Assembly: GCA_023391635.1 (NCBI GenBank)
Contig: JAEWAQ010000015.1
Location: 51,878-115,877 of the forward strand
Source: Bacillota bacterium
GTDB taxonomy: Bacteria > Bacillota > Bacilli > Paenibacillales > Paenibacillaceae
Direction of reading: 5' to 3'
DNA length: 64,000 bases
Made by a program: the position numbers and the translations under genes. Each line of letters starts with the position of its first letter. Positions within the stretch are counted from its first letter, which is position 1. Below the pieces are notes generated by a model, which saw only the letters and a list, made by a program, of their open reading frames with translations, was not told the origin of the DNA and ran no database searches. Positions 26,019 to 35,522 of the stretch are shown piece after piece.

Positions 26019-27203
26019 TTACGAAGTTTGTTGACTTTGCACTTGAGGCTGTGCGGATGCCAAACGTCGGTTTAGTCCGAATAGGAGCAGGGCAGCCAGT
26101 TCACATCCTCCTCCAATGAAACCAAGCCAGGTAACGGAACCGTAATTTAGAGCCAACCCTCCGGCAAAAGCGCCAATGGAGCTGCCCAAATAAATCGCGG
26201 AAGCGTTCAAGGATATGACAATGCCTGAAGCCTTACCGGAGAATCCAATCAGCCGGTGCTGCTGCGCCGGATTAAAAGCCCATGCACTTATCCCCCATAG
26301 AGCCATTGCTGCCATTCCCAGTCCCAGAGCCCAAGTAATATTGGACAGTGTTAAGACCGACAAAGAGGTTAAGGCAACCGTCAATCCGGAGAGAGTGAGT
26401 ACAATTATACGAGCGGAACCGAACCGGTCGGCGGCCCAGCCACCCAAGCTGCTTCCTGCGAAGCTAGCCAGTCCCCAGATGAGGAGTACGAAGCTGATCG
26501 TTGTCTGAACGGCACCCAGGCGACCGAATACATCCGAGATATACGTATATACGGTGAATGCACCGATGCCCCATAAAACGGTGATTAGTAACGACGAAAA
26601 GATGACCGGGCGTTTGACGAAGGAAAGTCTCTCCTTCAAGGTAACCAAAGCTGAACTCGGGATCGAAGGAAACAGTATTCGAATGAGCACGGCGGCGATG
26701 AAGGCAAGCAGGCCGACGATCCAGAACGTCATTCTCCATTGGAAGGTTAATGCAATCCACGTCCCGAGCGGAACGCCCAAAGCAAGAGCCACAGTTTGTC
26801 CTCCGATGACGAGCGCCAGAGCCCTTCCCCGTTTCTCGGGGGGCACCAACGCAGCGGCCGTTACAGAGGCTGCAGGTACAAACAAACCTGCCGCAACGGC
26901 AGCAATGATTCGTCCGAACATAAGGATCCCGTAATGATTGGCAAAGCCACAAATGACATTAGCGACGGCAAACAGTATCAAAGCTGATACAAGTAATCTC
27001 CTCTTTTCTAATCGCCCCGTCATGGTCGCAAGAACGGGGGAACCGATGGCATAGGCTAGCGAGAAAATCGTTACCAACTGGCCTGCGGCGGATAGGGAAA
27101 CTTGAAATTCCCGGGCAAGCGTGGGAAGCACGCCTGCAATCATGAAACCTTCCGTACCGATTGCAAATGTACCTAAAGACAATAAAAGTAAGCGATAATT
27201 CAA
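26019..27203 (-). CDS. MFS multidrug/sugar efflux transporter (DHA12 type)
   Basis: Twelve-helix major facilitator of 394 residues. The motif-A region after helix 2 is seen in SPVLATMTGRLEKRRLLVSA and its second-half counterpart in LGGWAADRFGSARII. The start TEGFMIAGVLPTLAREF is typical of the AraJ/YdhP/Cmr group, which exports drugs or arabinose-like sugars. The start ATG at 27203 follows a clear AGGAGG on the minus strand. It is regulated most probably by the downstream Rrf2 protein. The physiological substrate is unknown. Confidence 0.92.
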   Translation of the reverse strand: MNYRLLLLSLGTFAIGTEGFMIAGVLPTLAREFQVSLSAAGQLVTIFSLAYAIGSPVLATMTGRLEKRRLLVSALILFAVANVICGFANHYGILMFGRIIAAVAAGLFVPAASVTAAALVPPEKRGRALALVIGGQTVALALGVPLGTWIALTFQWRMTFWIVGLLAFIAAVLIRILFPSIPSSALVTLKERLSFVKRPVIFSSLLITVLWGIGAFTVYTYISDVFGRLGAVQTTISFVLLIWGLASFAGSSLGGWAADRFGSARIIVLTLSGLTVALTSLSVLTLSNITWALGLGMAAMALWGISAWAFNPAQQHRLIGFSGKASGIVISLNASAIYLGSSIGAFAGGLALNYGSVTWLGFIGGGCELAALLLFGLNRRLASAQPQVQSQQTS

Positions 27204-27248
27204 TGCGGTGACCTCCTGATCCGTACTTGATTAAATGAAACCGTATCG

Positions 27249-27280
27249 GTTACATTTTAATGTAACCATAATAGTTCCAT
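27249..27280. promoter_or_regulatory. Palindrome and Rrf2-like operator upstream of the MFS gene
   Basis: GGTTACATT-TT-AATGTAACC is a perfect 9-bp palindrome at 27249-27268. Its right half continues into AATGTAACCATAATAGTTCC, the sequence shared with the Rrf2 promoter region. The element lies 46 bases upstream of the MFS start. Confidence 0.55.
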
Positions 27281-27450
27281 CAGAATGATTTGTCAATCGT
27301 TCCGGCTTTTTATGGTTCCCCTTCAAGCTTGGAAGGGTTCTGTCCTTTTGATATTCATGTTAAAATAAATGTCAGAAGGACAGCAGGATATAGAAATCCC
27401 TGAACTCTGACTAGACCAACGACCATATTAGTACCAGGAGGGATAAGATT

Positions 27451-28818
27451 ATTAACAAAAAGATTTTGACAGCCCTTATGGTTGTTGTCCTCGCGGTGTC
27501 CCTCTATCCTCGGCAAATTGGTTTCGGCAAGGAAAATGGCAATTTTAAAGTCATGGGGTACTTTACCGAATCTCCCTATTTGAATGATCCAATCGATGAA
27601 GCTGTTCAATTTGATGGACTGACTCACCTGATATACGGCTTCTTGAAGCCCGCTTCGGACGGCTCTCTTTATCCGATCGGCCAGCCCGAAAGATTAAAGG
27701 AACTGGTAGATAAAAGTCATGCGCATGGAGTGAAAGTTGTCATCGCCGTCGGAGGGGTGTTCTACGGGAACGAACCGCTGTCAGGCCATTTTGAAGCTGT
27801 TGCCGGCAATGACGAAGCCCTTCGGAAATTTGTCCGGGAACTAAGGGGGTTCGTCGAGAACTACAACCTGGATGGCGTGGAGATCGACTGGGAATACCCC
27901 GACGCCGAATCTTCCGAGGAGTATGAACGTCTCCTATTGGCGCTCCATGAAGTGTTGTCTCCCATGGGCGTAACCTTGAGCGCGGCCGTGGCGGCAGCCG
28001 GCTCGGCCAATACGAAAGCCGAATCCGTAACATCCGTGACGGATGCCGCCCTTCGGAACTTGGACTGGATCAATATTATGGCTTACGATTTGGCGGGAGG
28101 GCAGCACAGTCCCTATTGGCTCTCGGATGTATCCATTCAATACTGGAAGAAAAGGGGGGTGTCCGAGGACCGTATCGTTATGGGAATCCCCTTGTATGCC
28201 AGACCAAGCTGGAAGCAATACAGGCACTTGGTGGCTTTGGATAAAGCAAATGCTTATCTCGATTATGTGCCCGGCGATAAATTGGACTCCTATTATAACG
28301 GTCTCAACACGATCCGCCAGAAAACGAGGCTCGCTTTGAATAAAGGCGGAGGCATCATGTTTTTCGACATACAGGAAGACACCCGGGATGAAACCAGCGC
28401 GCTGAAAGCTGCATTGGATATGATACAAAGGTATGAACAACATCATCTCGACGATTATTTTATCGTGGTGGACAATCGCGAGTTGCTGTACGCACCGGAA
28501 GAGAAATTGGGAATGCCTTATCGGGACGGTCAGAATCGCATTCAAATACCGGTAAGGAAAGCGCTGGAAGCCATTGGAGCAAAGATCGATTACGATCATG
28601 CCTCTCGTACGGTCACTGCAACTCGTGAAGATACAACGGTCAAGATCCATATCGGGAGTGAAATATTGGAGGTAAACGGTAACAAAGTAATCATGGACAC
28701 CAAAGCCGCGGTACAAGACGAACGTACCTATTTGCCCTTGCGCTGGGTATATGAAAGCTTCGGCTACAAGGTGATCTGGTACGAAAGCAGCAAAACCGCT
28801 CTGGTGAGTATAAACTAG
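27451..28818 (+). CDS. GH18-family protein with C-terminal stalk domain, probable ATT start
   Basis: Secreted protein of 455 residues. Residues about 30-330 are a GH18 chitinase-like TIM barrel with the SxGG-like strand VVIAVGG, the catalytic strand LDGVEIDWEYP and INIMAYDL. The first Asp of the DxDxE motif is Glu here, while the catalytic Glu is kept. Residues about 340-455 are a copper-amine-oxidase N-terminal-like stalk domain (IQIPVRKALEAIG, TYLPLRWVYESFGYKVIW). No ATG, GTG or TTG gives a good N-terminus, but ATT at 27451 lies eight bases after AGGAGGG and gives a perfect signal peptide (MNKKILTALMVVVLAVS). GH18 homologues without chitinase activity also occur in spore coat and peptidoglycan roles. 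Confidence 0.85.
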   Translation: MNKKILTALMVVVLAVSLYPRQIGFGKENGNFKVMGYFTESPYLNDPIDEAVQFDGLTHLIYGFLKPASDGSLYPIGQPERLKELVDKSHAHGVKVVIAVGGVFYGNEPLSGHFEAVAGNDEALRKFVRELRGFVENYNLDGVEIDWEYPDAESSEEYERLLLALHEVLSPMGVTLSAAVAAAGSANTKAESVTSVTDAALRNLDWINIMAYDLAGGQHSPYWLSDVSIQYWKKRGVSEDRIVMGIPLYARPSWKQYRHLVALDKANAYLDYVPGDKLDSYYNGLNTIRQKTRLALNKGGGIMFFDIQEDTRDETSALKAALDMIQRYEQHHLDDYFIVVDNRELLYAPEEKLGMPYRDGQNRIQIPVRKALEAIGAKIDYDHASRTVTATREDTTVKIHIGSEILEVNGNKVIMDTKAAVQDERTYLPLRWVYESFGYKVIWYESSKTALVSIN

Positions 28819-28873
28819 TTGAATTATCAGAAAATCCTCAACCTTTTATGTGGTCCGAGTATCCGAACGCGGA

Positions 28874-28906
28874 ACGGGGACGGAATTGATCCGTCCCCGT
28901 GTTTTT
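28874..28906 (+). terminator. Intrinsic terminator of the GH18 gene
   Basis: A perfect 11-bp GC-rich stem (ACGGGGACGGA / TCCGTCCCCGT) with a five-base loop is followed by GTTTTT. It ends the GH18 transcript and separates it from the convergent AraC gene. Confidence 0.85.
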
Positions 28907-28934
28907 GGCGCAGAGGCCCTCCGTTGTAAGCAAA

Positions 28935-29825
28935 TCAATCTTTTTTCATGCGATACTCGGAAGGGGTCAAACCCGTGTTTTCTTTGAAGTTCCTTGAGAA
29001 ATAATGAACGTTCTCGTATCCGAGCGACTCGGCGATATCCGTAATTCGAGCATGGGTCAGCAGCAGTTTCTTTGCCCGGCGAATACGTTCGCGTACCATG
29101 TATGTTTTGGGGCCGAATCCGATCGTTTCTTTGAAGAGCTCCGCAAAGTAAGTGGGGTTGTAGCCGCATTTTTGCGCCAGCTCGCGGCTTGTCCAATTAC
29201 GCTCGGGATTCAGTTTTATGGCTTCTAAAGCGGGGGCTATTTTACATCGGCCCGGGTCCGGACTCTCCAGAAGCTGTAAACGAACGAGTTCGGCAAGTAA
29301 AGCTGTCATTTGAGCTCGCATAGCCATTTCATAGCAAGGCTCTTGATTGGAATATTCGTCGATAACGTTACGGAAGTAAGGCTCCAGACCGGGAGCGTAA
29401 AATGCATTGGGAAGGCGAATGCCGCCATGTTCGTCTATGGCAATCTGATATTCGCGTGGAGGCTGCCGCCATTCCGCTTCTTCGTTCTCGCGAATGTTGG
29501 GGGCAGGGTGAACGGGAGTCGGCAAGCCGCGCTCCCACTCGAAATGCAGGCTATATAACACGCAAGGTTCCTCGGAACTAATGTGCAAACGATGCGGACA
29601 GTCGGGTCCATAGAATGCACAGGAGTTAGGGCGCAACTTGTAATCTTCGTTGCCAATAGATAATTGAAGCTGTCCGGACAGTACGAAGAGCAGTTGGTAG
29701 TCGGGAATTGTTCTGGGACCCCACCGATAGCCTGGCTCATTCAATAATCGTTCAGCGTAATTGATAGTTGGATGAATTCGATTGAATAGTATTCGCACGA
29801 CTTCCGAATATAAAGCTTTGGCCAA
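28935..29825 (-). CDS. AraC-family regulator with cupin-like sensor domain
   Basis: One-component regulator of about 296 residues. The N-terminal half is a cupin-like sugar-sensing fold (YQLLFVLSGQLQLSIGNEDY, GPDCPHRLHISSEEP). The C-terminal 100 residues carry the AraC double helix-turn-helix (WTSRELAQKCGYNPTYFAEL, IAESLGYENVHYFSRNFKEN). The TTG at 29825 is chosen because it lies seven bases after AGGAGG, while an in-frame TTG at 29831 is too close to it. It is divergent from the GH106-like gene and is the likely local activator of the glycan-degradation operon. Confidence 0.9.
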   Translation of the reverse strand: MAKALYSEVVRILFNRIHPTINYAERLLNEPGYRWGPRTIPDYQLLFVLSGQLQLSIGNEDYKLRPNSCAFYGPDCPHRLHISSEEPCVLYSLHFEWERGLPTPVHPAPNIRENEEAEWRQPPREYQIAIDEHGGIRLPNAFYAPGLEPYFRNVIDEYSNQEPCYEMAMRAQMTALLAELVRLQLLESPDPGRCKIAPALEAIKLNPERNWTSRELAQKCGYNPTYFAELFKETIGFGPKTYMVRERIRRAKKLLLTHARITDIAESLGYENVHYFSRNFKENTGLTPSEYRMKKD

Positions 29826-29959
29826 GTTCAACCCTCCTCACTCTGTCTATTCTCTCTATCATAATTCAGGATCTGGCGAAAGTGCACCCCCTATCCGACA
29901 GATGTGCAAATACAATTTAGAGCGGGGTTGATAAACTTTAGAAAAACCTTGGGGGATGG
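29826..29959. promoter_or_regulatory. Divergent promoter region AraC / GH106 operon
   Basis: This 134-bp region separates the divergent AraC and GH106-like genes. A TACAAT -10-like box is present near 29912-29917 on the plus strand with no good -35 box, as expected for an activator-dependent promoter. The repeated phrase GTGCA (near 29881 and 29904) could belong to an AraC site. Inference only. Confidence 0.3.
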
Positions 29960-32900
29960 ATGTCCATGCTAAACGATAAAACAGACAATCTTCTGTCTTC
30001 ATTTTCCAAACCTGGAGCTGCTTATCGTCCGGCTCCGTTGTGGGTTTGGAATGACGAGATGAGACCCGAAGAGATTAGATCCATGTTAAGGGAGCTTGCA
30101 TCCCATGGATTCGGTGGAGCATTCGTTCACCCACGGCCAGGACTCGTAACCGAATACTTGTCCGAAGCGTGGTTCGCACTATGGGGGGAGGCATTGGACG
30201 AAGCGGGGCGTTTAGGCCTTAAATTGTACATCTATGACGAGAATTCCTATCCTTCCGGGTTCGCTGGCGGACATATCCCGTCCGAACTGCCGGACTGTCT
30301 GGCCACTTCGGTCTTGTTTAAGGAGTACGGCTTCGAGGAAGTCTACGCCTTGTCGCACAATTCGTCCCCGATGCTGAACAAGCCTGGACATCCGATTAGA
30401 GCATTTGCCATGAGACGGGCCGAAGACGGCCTCCATTGGGTAGTGGCTCGAGATGTTACGCTGCTGCCTGCGTTGGAATGGGAAGAATATGGCGAGCAAT
30501 TTTGGCTGTTTGAGTTGGGCGTACCGGAAACCAATCGTTGGCTAGGGGGATTTGCATATGCTGACTTGTTAAGGCCTGAAGTGACCGAGAAGTTTATCAA
30601 CGTTACGCACGAACAATATCGAAAACATTTTGGAGACCGGTTCGGTTCGCAAATTCCCGCATTGTTCACCGATGAACCGGAAATTTCGCCAGGTAATCTG
30701 TTCGAGGCAGGGGACCGGTTCCTGCCCTTCAGCTATTGGTTTGCTGGCGAATTTGAAAAGTTTAACGGATATGACCTTAGAGACTATCTGCCTTGTTTGT
30801 TCCGCGATGTTCAGTTCCTGGATTTGCCGGTCGATCCGGTTAAAGTTCGATATGATTATTATTGCACGATTCGCCAATTGTGGGTCACGAATTCGGTAAA
30901 GCCGATTTCCGATTGGTGCGAACGCCATGGCCTTGCTTACACGGGCCACTACCTTGAGCATCAATGGCCCCATCCTTTTCACCGGACGTCGCCCGCGATC
31001 ATGTCCATGTATGAGTACATGCACTGGCCGGCCATCGACATGCTGGAGACGAAATTATTGAAGAAAGACGGTTCGGAACAGCAATTATTGATTGGCATTC
31101 GCGAGGCACAAAGCGCGGCGAACCAGTTCGAACGCGACCGGGTTTTATGCGAGGCTTATGGTGCGGGCGGATGGGATTCGACCTTCGAGGATTACAAACG
31201 GATCGGCGATTGGCTCTACGTGCACGGCATCAATTTTTTGAATCAGCACCTGACTTATTCTACGATCGCAGGCGCCAGAAAAAGAGATCATCCTCAATCG
31301 TTCGATTGGCGACAGCCATGGTGGGACGAGTACTCGACACTTAACGATTATTTCGGCCGTCTATCCTATGCGTTATCCCAGGGGAAAACCGTTAACCGGA
31401 TTTTGCTCGTTAACCCGACGACCTCCAGCTTCCTCCTTACGCCTAAAGATCTTACGGATAATACGAATTACCGTCAAGGATTGGATGAGACGCTAGAACT
31501 CGTTCAGACGCTTGCCGATCATCAATGGGATTACGATCTCGGCGACGAATTTATTATGGAGAGCCAGGGGGGCGTTGGAGATAGCGGCTTAAGGGTAGGC
31601 AAAAGAGAGTACGACATCGTTATTCTGCCCCCAGCTGCCAGAAACTTGAAACAATCCACTTTGAATTTGTTGTCGCGGTTTCTGGCAAACGGAGGAACGG
31701 TATTAGCGATGGGCGAAGCGCCCGAACGAATTGATGGCTCGCTGAACGATGCAGCACAACAACTCTCCTATCATCCCGGATGGGTTAACGTGAATAATGC
31801 GGAAGCAGTCTTAGAAGCGTTGACCCGACAGTTGAAACCCCGTGCATGGTGGCATCTTGAAGGCGGTTCACTGCGCGGATTGGCTCACTTGCGTCGTGAA
31901 ATTGGCGATGGCTCCGCTTTTTATTTTATTGTGAACAGCGGGCCTGAGCAAGCAGTGGGAACACTTACCTTTCACGGTAACAAGGCGGAAATTTGGAACT
32001 TGATTGACGGCGTTGTCTCATCCGTGACGGCAAGTCCAGACGAACAGGAAGGGATTGCTTTATCGGTTCATCTCAATGGCTCTGAATCTATGTTGGTCAG
32101 GGTATTCGAGCAAGAGGCGAGCGCCGATAAGATCAGTTCAAGCCTAAAGGAACTCTCCATTCAACGCGATTCCCCCCGTATTCCTTGCTCGGGGAGTGGG
32201 ACGATGGCTTTCCCGGAACACGATAATGTTCTGCCGATTTTGTATTGCGATTTGCAGGTGGGTACGAAGCATTACGAAGGAATCCATACGATTCATGCGG
32301 CCAGATTTGCTTTTGAGCACCACGGCTTCGAGACGAACCCTTGGGATAATGCCATCCAGTATAAACGCCGGCTCCTCGATCGTAACGCCGCTTATGGAGG
32401 ACAAAGCGGATTCATAGCCGATTTCCATTTTGAACTAGGGGATTTAACGGAGAGCGATTTAATCAGCGTTACCGTCGAGCGTCCCGAACTCTACCGGATT
32501 AGCGTCAACGGTCATCCGGTCACGATTTCATCCGGCACGTCTCGTCTCGATCGCCATATGGGAACGGGCTTGATCGGCCATGCGCTTCGGAAAGGAAGAA
32601 ATACGGTCCGGCTTGAAGCATCCCCATTCTCAATCTTCATGGAGATTGAACCCATCTATATTAATGGTAATTTCGCGGTCACTGAAGTAGATGGACGATG
32701 GGTAATAAACCGTAGCGTTCCTTTCGGAATCGGCTCCTGGCGTGAGAACGGATATCCGTTCTATGGCGATGCCGTTCGCTATCGGAAAACTTTTACTGCT
32801 CCAGCCAACGGGAAGAAGGTATGGGTTTCCATTCCGCGATGGTGCGGTACCGTTATTAGCGTCAACGTGAACGGGCAGAATGCGGGATTAATCGGACTGG

Positions 32901-33154
32901 ACTCGGCCCGGGAGCTTGATATTACGAAGTGGATTCACTCAGGGCAATCCGTGAAAGAGAACGAGTTGGAACTACGAGTAAGCGGCAACTTCCGTAACCT
33001 GCTGGGGCCGCATTTTGACCCAACCAAGCCTCGCAATCTCGCATGGCCCGGGGCCTGGAAGAGGTCTCCGATATTCGGCCCGCCTTCCATACAGGAATAC
33101 GATCTGTTGGATTACGGTATTTTGGAGGAAATCACCCTGTTAGCGGAAGCGTAA
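29960..33154 (+). CDS. GH106-like alpha-L-rhamnosidase
   Basis: Large glycosidase of 1064 residues. The N-terminus has the GH106 pattern: PAPLWVWNDEMRPEEIRSML, GFGGAFVHPRPG, LKLYIYDENSYPSGFAGG, and later LFTDEPEISPG and AYTGHYLEHQ with candidate catalytic acidic residues. A beta-sandwich region with galactose-binding-like segments forms the last 350 residues. No signal peptide is visible, so it probably acts on imported oligosaccharides. GGGGGA lies just before the ATG at 29960; ATG 29966 is an alternative. The gene is followed by a GH78-like gene after 37 bases, which together suggest rhamnose removal. GH106-like proteins of uncharacterised specificity are common, so the exact substrate is open. 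Confidence 0.78.
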   Translation: MSMLNDKTDNLLSSFSKPGAAYRPAPLWVWNDEMRPEEIRSMLRELASHGFGGAFVHPRPGLVTEYLSEAWFALWGEALDEAGRLGLKLYIYDENSYPSGFAGGHIPSELPDCLATSVLFKEYGFEEVYALSHNSSPMLNKPGHPIRAFAMRRAEDGLHWVVARDVTLLPALEWEEYGEQFWLFELGVPETNRWLGGFAYADLLRPEVTEKFINVTHEQYRKHFGDRFGSQIPALFTDEPEISPGNLFEAGDRFLPFSYWFAGEFEKFNGYDLRDYLPCLFRDVQFLDLPVDPVKVRYDYYCTIRQLWVTNSVKPISDWCERHGLAYTGHYLEHQWPHPFHRTSPAIMSMYEYMHWPAIDMLETKLLKKDGSEQQLLIGIREAQSAANQFERDRVLCEAYGAGGWDSTFEDYKRIGDWLYVHGINFLNQHLTYSTIAGARKRDHPQSFDWRQPWWDEYSTLNDYFGRLSYALSQGKTVNRILLVNPTTSSFLLTPKDLTDNTNYRQGLDETLELVQTLADHQWDYDLGDEFIMESQGGVGDSGLRVGKREYDIVILPPAARNLKQSTLNLLSRFLANGGTVLAMGEAPERIDGSLNDAAQQLSYHPGWVNVNNAEAVLEALTRQLKPRAWWHLEGGSLRGLAHLRREIGDGSAFYFIVNSGPEQAVGTLTFHGNKAEIWNLIDGVVSSVTASPDEQEGIALSVHLNGSESMLVRVFEQEASADKISSSLKELSIQRDSPRIPCSGSGTMAFPEHDNVLPILYCDLQVGTKHYEGIHTIHAARFAFEHHGFETNPWDNAIQYKRRLLDRNAAYGGQSGFIADFHFELGDLTESDLISVTVERPELYRISVNGHPVTISSGTSRLDRHMGTGLIGHALRKGRNTVRLEASPFSIFMEIEPIYINGNFAVTEVDGRWVINRSVPFGIGSWRENGYPFYGDAVRYRKTFTAPANGKKVWVSIPRWCGTVISVNVNGQNAGLIGLDSARELDITKWIHSGQSVKENELELRVSGNFRNLLGPHFDPTKPRNLAWPGAWKRSPIFGPPSIQEYDLLDYGILEEITLLAEA

Positions 33155-33191
33155 GAAGTCGGAAAAATAATAGAATGAAGGTGACACCGTA

Positions 33192-35522
33192 TTGAACGTG
33201 TCTTGTTTATGGCATCCTTCCCCCTCCCGATCGCAAAATGTGTATGTACTCTTTCAAACCATATTGAAGATGAATGAACCCGAGCAAGTGCAGATGAAAG
33301 TTTTTGGAACGAGCTTGTACCGGGTTTATTTGGATGGAGCGGAAATCGCGGAAGGACCATCGCGGTTTGCGCCCGATCATCCGGAGTATGATGTGCACGA
33401 CGCAACCTTGCAGGAGGGGAGTTATGTTTTGTCCGTCATCGTCCACGATTACGGAGTGCATACACGCATTCTTATGGGGGGAATCCACCCGTTTATGCAG
33501 TGCGAAGTGATTGGGACGAACGGGGTCTTGCAGTTGGAATGGAAATGCAAGGAGTTGTCCGCGTTCCAGCCAATCGATCGCCGGATCAACGGGCAATTGG
33601 GTTGGATGGAATGCTGCGATACCCGACTTGTGCCTGATTTGCAGGTACCTTTCGAGGGCGGAGAATGGGTTGATGCTCGCGAAATCGCCAATCCGCTCGG
33701 AAACGTTACTTACCGGCCTAAATCCATTCGCGATTGTCTTCGCCTACCGGTAGAAGCTATTGAAATGGCACGGGGAACGTATGCCGATCGGTTTGGCTAC
33801 GAGAATGACGATCCTCCGATGCGCTTTATTTTCCGGGATTTGAAACCGCAGCTTCCTGCCGACGGAATGTGGGTCAGGTTCGATTTGGGGAAAATCGGCT
33901 TGTACCGTCCGCATATTGTGATCGACGCACCGAAGGGGACGGTGATAGAAGCCGGATATAGCGAATCGTTGAACGAGGGAAGGGTATTTCCCGTCATACC
34001 GCTGTCGTATAGCACTTCCTGCCATGTCGACCGATGGATTACGAAAGGCGGGCTGCAAGAGCTTCAAACATTTGTTCCACGAGGTTTTCGCTTTATTGAA
34101 ATTCATATTTACGCTCCGCCATCCGTTATTCCCGCGCTTCAAGTGAGCGGAGTTCAGCGCACCAGCTACGACGGATCGGTTGGAGCCTTCCAATGCAGCG
34201 ATCCATTATTGAATGCCATCTGGAGCATGGGAGTAGAAACGCTCCGCTCCTGCTGCGAAGATGCAGTGATCGATACACCTACGCGAGAGCGAGGGCAATG
34301 GATAGGCGACGCCGCCGCTATAGGTATGGAAATTCTTGGCGTATCCTTTGGGGAGCTTGATCTGATTCGCCGAAGCTTGCAGCAAGCATCGTATCGAAGA
34401 CGAGATGATGGCTTGGCGGCAGGGCTTTGCCCCGGCCAAGAAGCTTATTTGACGACGTATGCGCTCTATTGGATAGATGGATGTGTTCGCTATTTCCGGT
34501 TAACCGGAGACCGCAGCTTGCTGGAGGAATGTTATGAAACGGCCGATATTACGATCGACTTTTTCTTGAAGCATATGCATCCCCGAGGAACGGTTCCCCC
34601 GGATACCTGGGACTTTATCGATTGGGGCCATGCTGTTGATGCCGGTGAAGTAAACGTGAGCTTGAATCTGACTTTGCTTCATACGCTTGGCGAAATGGCG
34701 GCATGGGAGCAAATTCTCGGATTTTATGACAAAGGGGGGAAAAGGAACTCCCAAATCGCTGCGCTTCGTCAGATCGTGAATGAGCATTATTTCACGCAAG
34801 ACGGATTATTGGCGAAATCGGTTCCTTTGGAAGGGCCTTCGTCGTTAAGTGAAAGGAAAGCAGGGTATCATGCGACTGCGCTCGGGCTGCTTTACGGCTT
34901 GTTCGACAGCAGCACGAAACCGCGGCAAGTCGAATTTATGAAGAATCACATCATGAACTGTTTCCCCAATAATCGGGATGCGCCCAGGCTGGCTCACCCT
35001 TCGGCGAATCAAGACCGCTTAATCACCCCAAGCTTCGCTCATTTTGCGTTGCAGGCGCTGTGGGAGGCCGGCGAAGCCGATTTTGTGTTGGAACAGTACA
35101 GAACGTGCTGGGGGTGGATGCTGGAACAGGGTGCGACCACACTGCTTGAAGTATTTGACACGCGTTGGAGCCACTGTCATGCTTGGTCCGGAAGCCCGAC
35201 CTGGCAGTTGTCCCGTTATTCGCTAGGCTTGATCCCGCAACCGGACAAAGGCATCAATCATTATCGGCTGCGCTTTCAGCCCGGCGCGTTGACGTTTGCC
35301 TCGGGCAATGTGCCGATGATGCACGATAAAGGTTTGATTCATATCGAATGGAAACGAACTTCATCCAGAGAGTGGGAGTATGTGCTTGAAACCGATCATC
35401 CGATATTTGTTTCTATAGAAGGGAATCCCAAAGTCGCGCACGTGATTCTGGACAACACGGAAATTGCAGTGGGGACCAAACTTGAAGTACAAAGACGGTT
35501 GGTGCTGAAGTATGCAAATTGA
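33192..35522 (+). CDS. GH78-like alpha-L-rhamnosidase
   Basis: Glycosidase of 776 residues. N-terminal beta-sandwich domains contain the sugar-binding-like segment YRVYLDGAEIAEGPSRFAPD. A six-hairpin (alpha/alpha)6 barrel follows, with the family motif TPTRERGQWIGDAAAIG, where the Glu of RER is the candidate general acid, and then the WIDGCVRYFRLTGD and WDFIDWG segments. A C-terminal beta-sandwich closes the protein. TTG at 33192 lies eight bases after GAAGGTG and gives the start MNVSCLWHP; no signal peptide is present. It is in the same operon as the GH106-like gene. A shorter broken relative lies at 15.4 kb. Confidence 0.85.
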   Translation: MNVSCLWHPSPSRSQNVYVLFQTILKMNEPEQVQMKVFGTSLYRVYLDGAEIAEGPSRFAPDHPEYDVHDATLQEGSYVLSVIVHDYGVHTRILMGGIHPFMQCEVIGTNGVLQLEWKCKELSAFQPIDRRINGQLGWMECCDTRLVPDLQVPFEGGEWVDAREIANPLGNVTYRPKSIRDCLRLPVEAIEMARGTYADRFGYENDDPPMRFIFRDLKPQLPADGMWVRFDLGKIGLYRPHIVIDAPKGTVIEAGYSESLNEGRVFPVIPLSYSTSCHVDRWITKGGLQELQTFVPRGFRFIEIHIYAPPSVIPALQVSGVQRTSYDGSVGAFQCSDPLLNAIWSMGVETLRSCCEDAVIDTPTRERGQWIGDAAAIGMEILGVSFGELDLIRRSLQQASYRRRDDGLAAGLCPGQEAYLTTYALYWIDGCVRYFRLTGDRSLLEECYETADITIDFFLKHMHPRGTVPPDTWDFIDWGHAVDAGEVNVSLNLTLLHTLGEMAAWEQILGFYDKGGKRNSQIAALRQIVNEHYFTQDGLLAKSVPLEGPSSLSERKAGYHATALGLLYGLFDSSTKPRQVEFMKNHIMNCFPNNRDAPRLAHPSANQDRLITPSFAHFALQALWEAGEADFVLEQYRTCWGWMLEQGATTLLEVFDTRWSHCHAWSGSPTWQLSRYSLGLIPQPDKGINHYRLRFQPGALTFASGNVPMMHDKGLIHIEWKRTSSREWEYVLETDHPIFVSIEGNPKVAHVILDNTEIAVGTKLEVQRRLVLKYAN

